The translations under genes were made by a program, and so were the position numbers. A stretch of DNA of 5,227 bases, taken from assembly GCA_021845835.1 (NCBI GenBank), contig JAJZVE010000395.1:1-5227 (forward strand). The letters are read 5' to 3'. This document shows positions 4,982 to 5,227 of this stretch, piece after piece (the first letter of the stretch is position 1; every line of letters begins with the position of its first letter). The notes beneath the pieces were generated by a model that was given only the letters and a program-made list of their open reading frames with translations, had not been told where the DNA came from and made no database searches. Origin of the DNA: Pseudomonadota bacterium (lineage in GTDB: Bacteria; Pseudomonadota; Alphaproteobacteria; Acetobacterales; Acetobacteraceae).

Positions 4982-5227
4982 CCCGCTGGTTCTGCTGCTG
5001 CTTGCCGGCATCGTCGATCCGAACCACCGTCTGGGTCCCCTGGCCCGGCCGGGCGATGGCGACCAGCCGCGCGTGCTCAGCCCGTTCGACGAGGCGGCGC
5101 TGGAAACGGCGTTGCGGCTGCGAGAGACCGCGCCGGAGTTGCGCATCGCCGCCCTGGTGACCGGCGGGCCCGAGAGCGACGGGCTGGTGCGGACGGTGCG
5201 GGCCTACCGGCCGGACGCGCTGTTCCG
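4974..5227 (+). CDS. Electron transfer flavoprotein beta subunit (EtfB/FixA-like), 3'-truncated by window edge
   Basis: ETF is a soluble alpha/beta heterodimer that carries electrons from flavoprotein dehydrogenases to the quinone pool. The open frame from ATG 4974 runs 84 codons and off the right edge without a stop. It begins MPDPLVLLLLAGIVDPNHRL. Further on, LSPFDEAALETALRLRE (about residues 37-53) matches the family's N-P-x-D-E-x-A-x-E-x-A-x-R-L-x-E signature, followed by a hydrophobic strand LRIAALVTGGPES (58-70) and RTVRAYRPDALF (74-85 region), the usual repeated Rossmann-like layout. The common beta-subunit opening V-K-Q-V-P-D is replaced by LLLAGIVDP, so this is a divergent paralogue. 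Its start overlaps the flavoprotein stop by 8 bases and no clear ribosome site precedes it, which suggests translational coupling. The alpha subunit is expected immediately downstream, outside the window. The flavin/AMP-binding half of the protein is not visible. Confidence 0.8.
   Translation, partial: MPDPLVLLLLAGIVDPNHRLGPLARPGDGDQPRVLSPFDEAALETALRLRETAPELRIAALVTGGPESDGLVRTVRAYRPDALF

Noticed and set aside
3209..5146. A 645-codon open frame on the minus strand opposite the flavoprotein gene.
   Set aside because: It covers the flavoprotein with its complete set of FAD motifs and the ETF beta start. Its own translation shows no family signature and looks like a mirror of GC-rich codons.
1..5227. 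CRISPR arrays, tRNA or rRNA genes, insertion sequences, phage or defence genes.
   Set aside because: No regularly spaced repeats, cloverleaf sequences, transposase frames or defence-type domains were seen on either strand.

Overview
The window is GC-rich DNA, about two thirds G+C, with strong G/C preference at third codon positions. The ribosomal protein S21 at the left edge has the long Arg/Lys-rich form typical of Alphaproteobacteria. Together these suggest a high-GC alphaproteobacterium, perhaps Rhodospirillales/Acetobacteraceae; the family-level guess comes from protein style only, not a database search.

Layout. (1) 38-241, plus: rpsU, a housekeeping gene starting with GTG. (2) 242-326: a short tail-to-tail gap holding two GC-rich inverted repeats. 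(3) 327-929, minus: a complete PaiB-type FMN-binding regulator, best started at TTG. (4) 930-1166: a 237-base gap between divergent genes, with a candidate promoter and a dyad symmetry in front of the LysR gene. (5) 1167-2102, plus: a LysR-type regulator. (6) 2103-2316: a 214-base regulatory gap with GC-rich dyads and a good sigma70-like promoter. (7) 2317-3570, plus: a Tat-exported solute-binding protein of the branched-chain amino acid/amide ABC-transporter type. (8) 3593-4981, plus: a cytoplasmic FAD_binding_2 (fumarate-reductase-superfamily) flavoprotein. (9) 4974 to the right edge, plus: the first 84 codons of an electron-transfer-flavoprotein beta subunit (EtfB/FixA-like), overlapping the flavoprotein gene by 8 bases.

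Genes 7-9 look like one transcription unit under the neighbouring LysR regulator: gaps of 22 bases and then an 8-base overlap, all on one strand, preceded by a promoter candidate. The simplest model is a small catabolic module. A periplasmic receptor captures an unknown organic compound, a soluble flavoprotein dehydrogenase oxidises it or a derivative, and a dedicated ETF carries the electrons, presumably to the quinone pool through an ETF:quinone oxidoreductase encoded elsewhere. No permease or ATPase gene and no ETF alpha subunit lie inside the window; etfA is expected just beyond the right edge.

The most interesting point is the flavoprotein. It keeps the FAD-binding framework of the fumarate reductase family but appears to have lost the residues that bind and protonate fumarate. 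With the adjacent ETF gene, this argues for a different and unassigned substrate.
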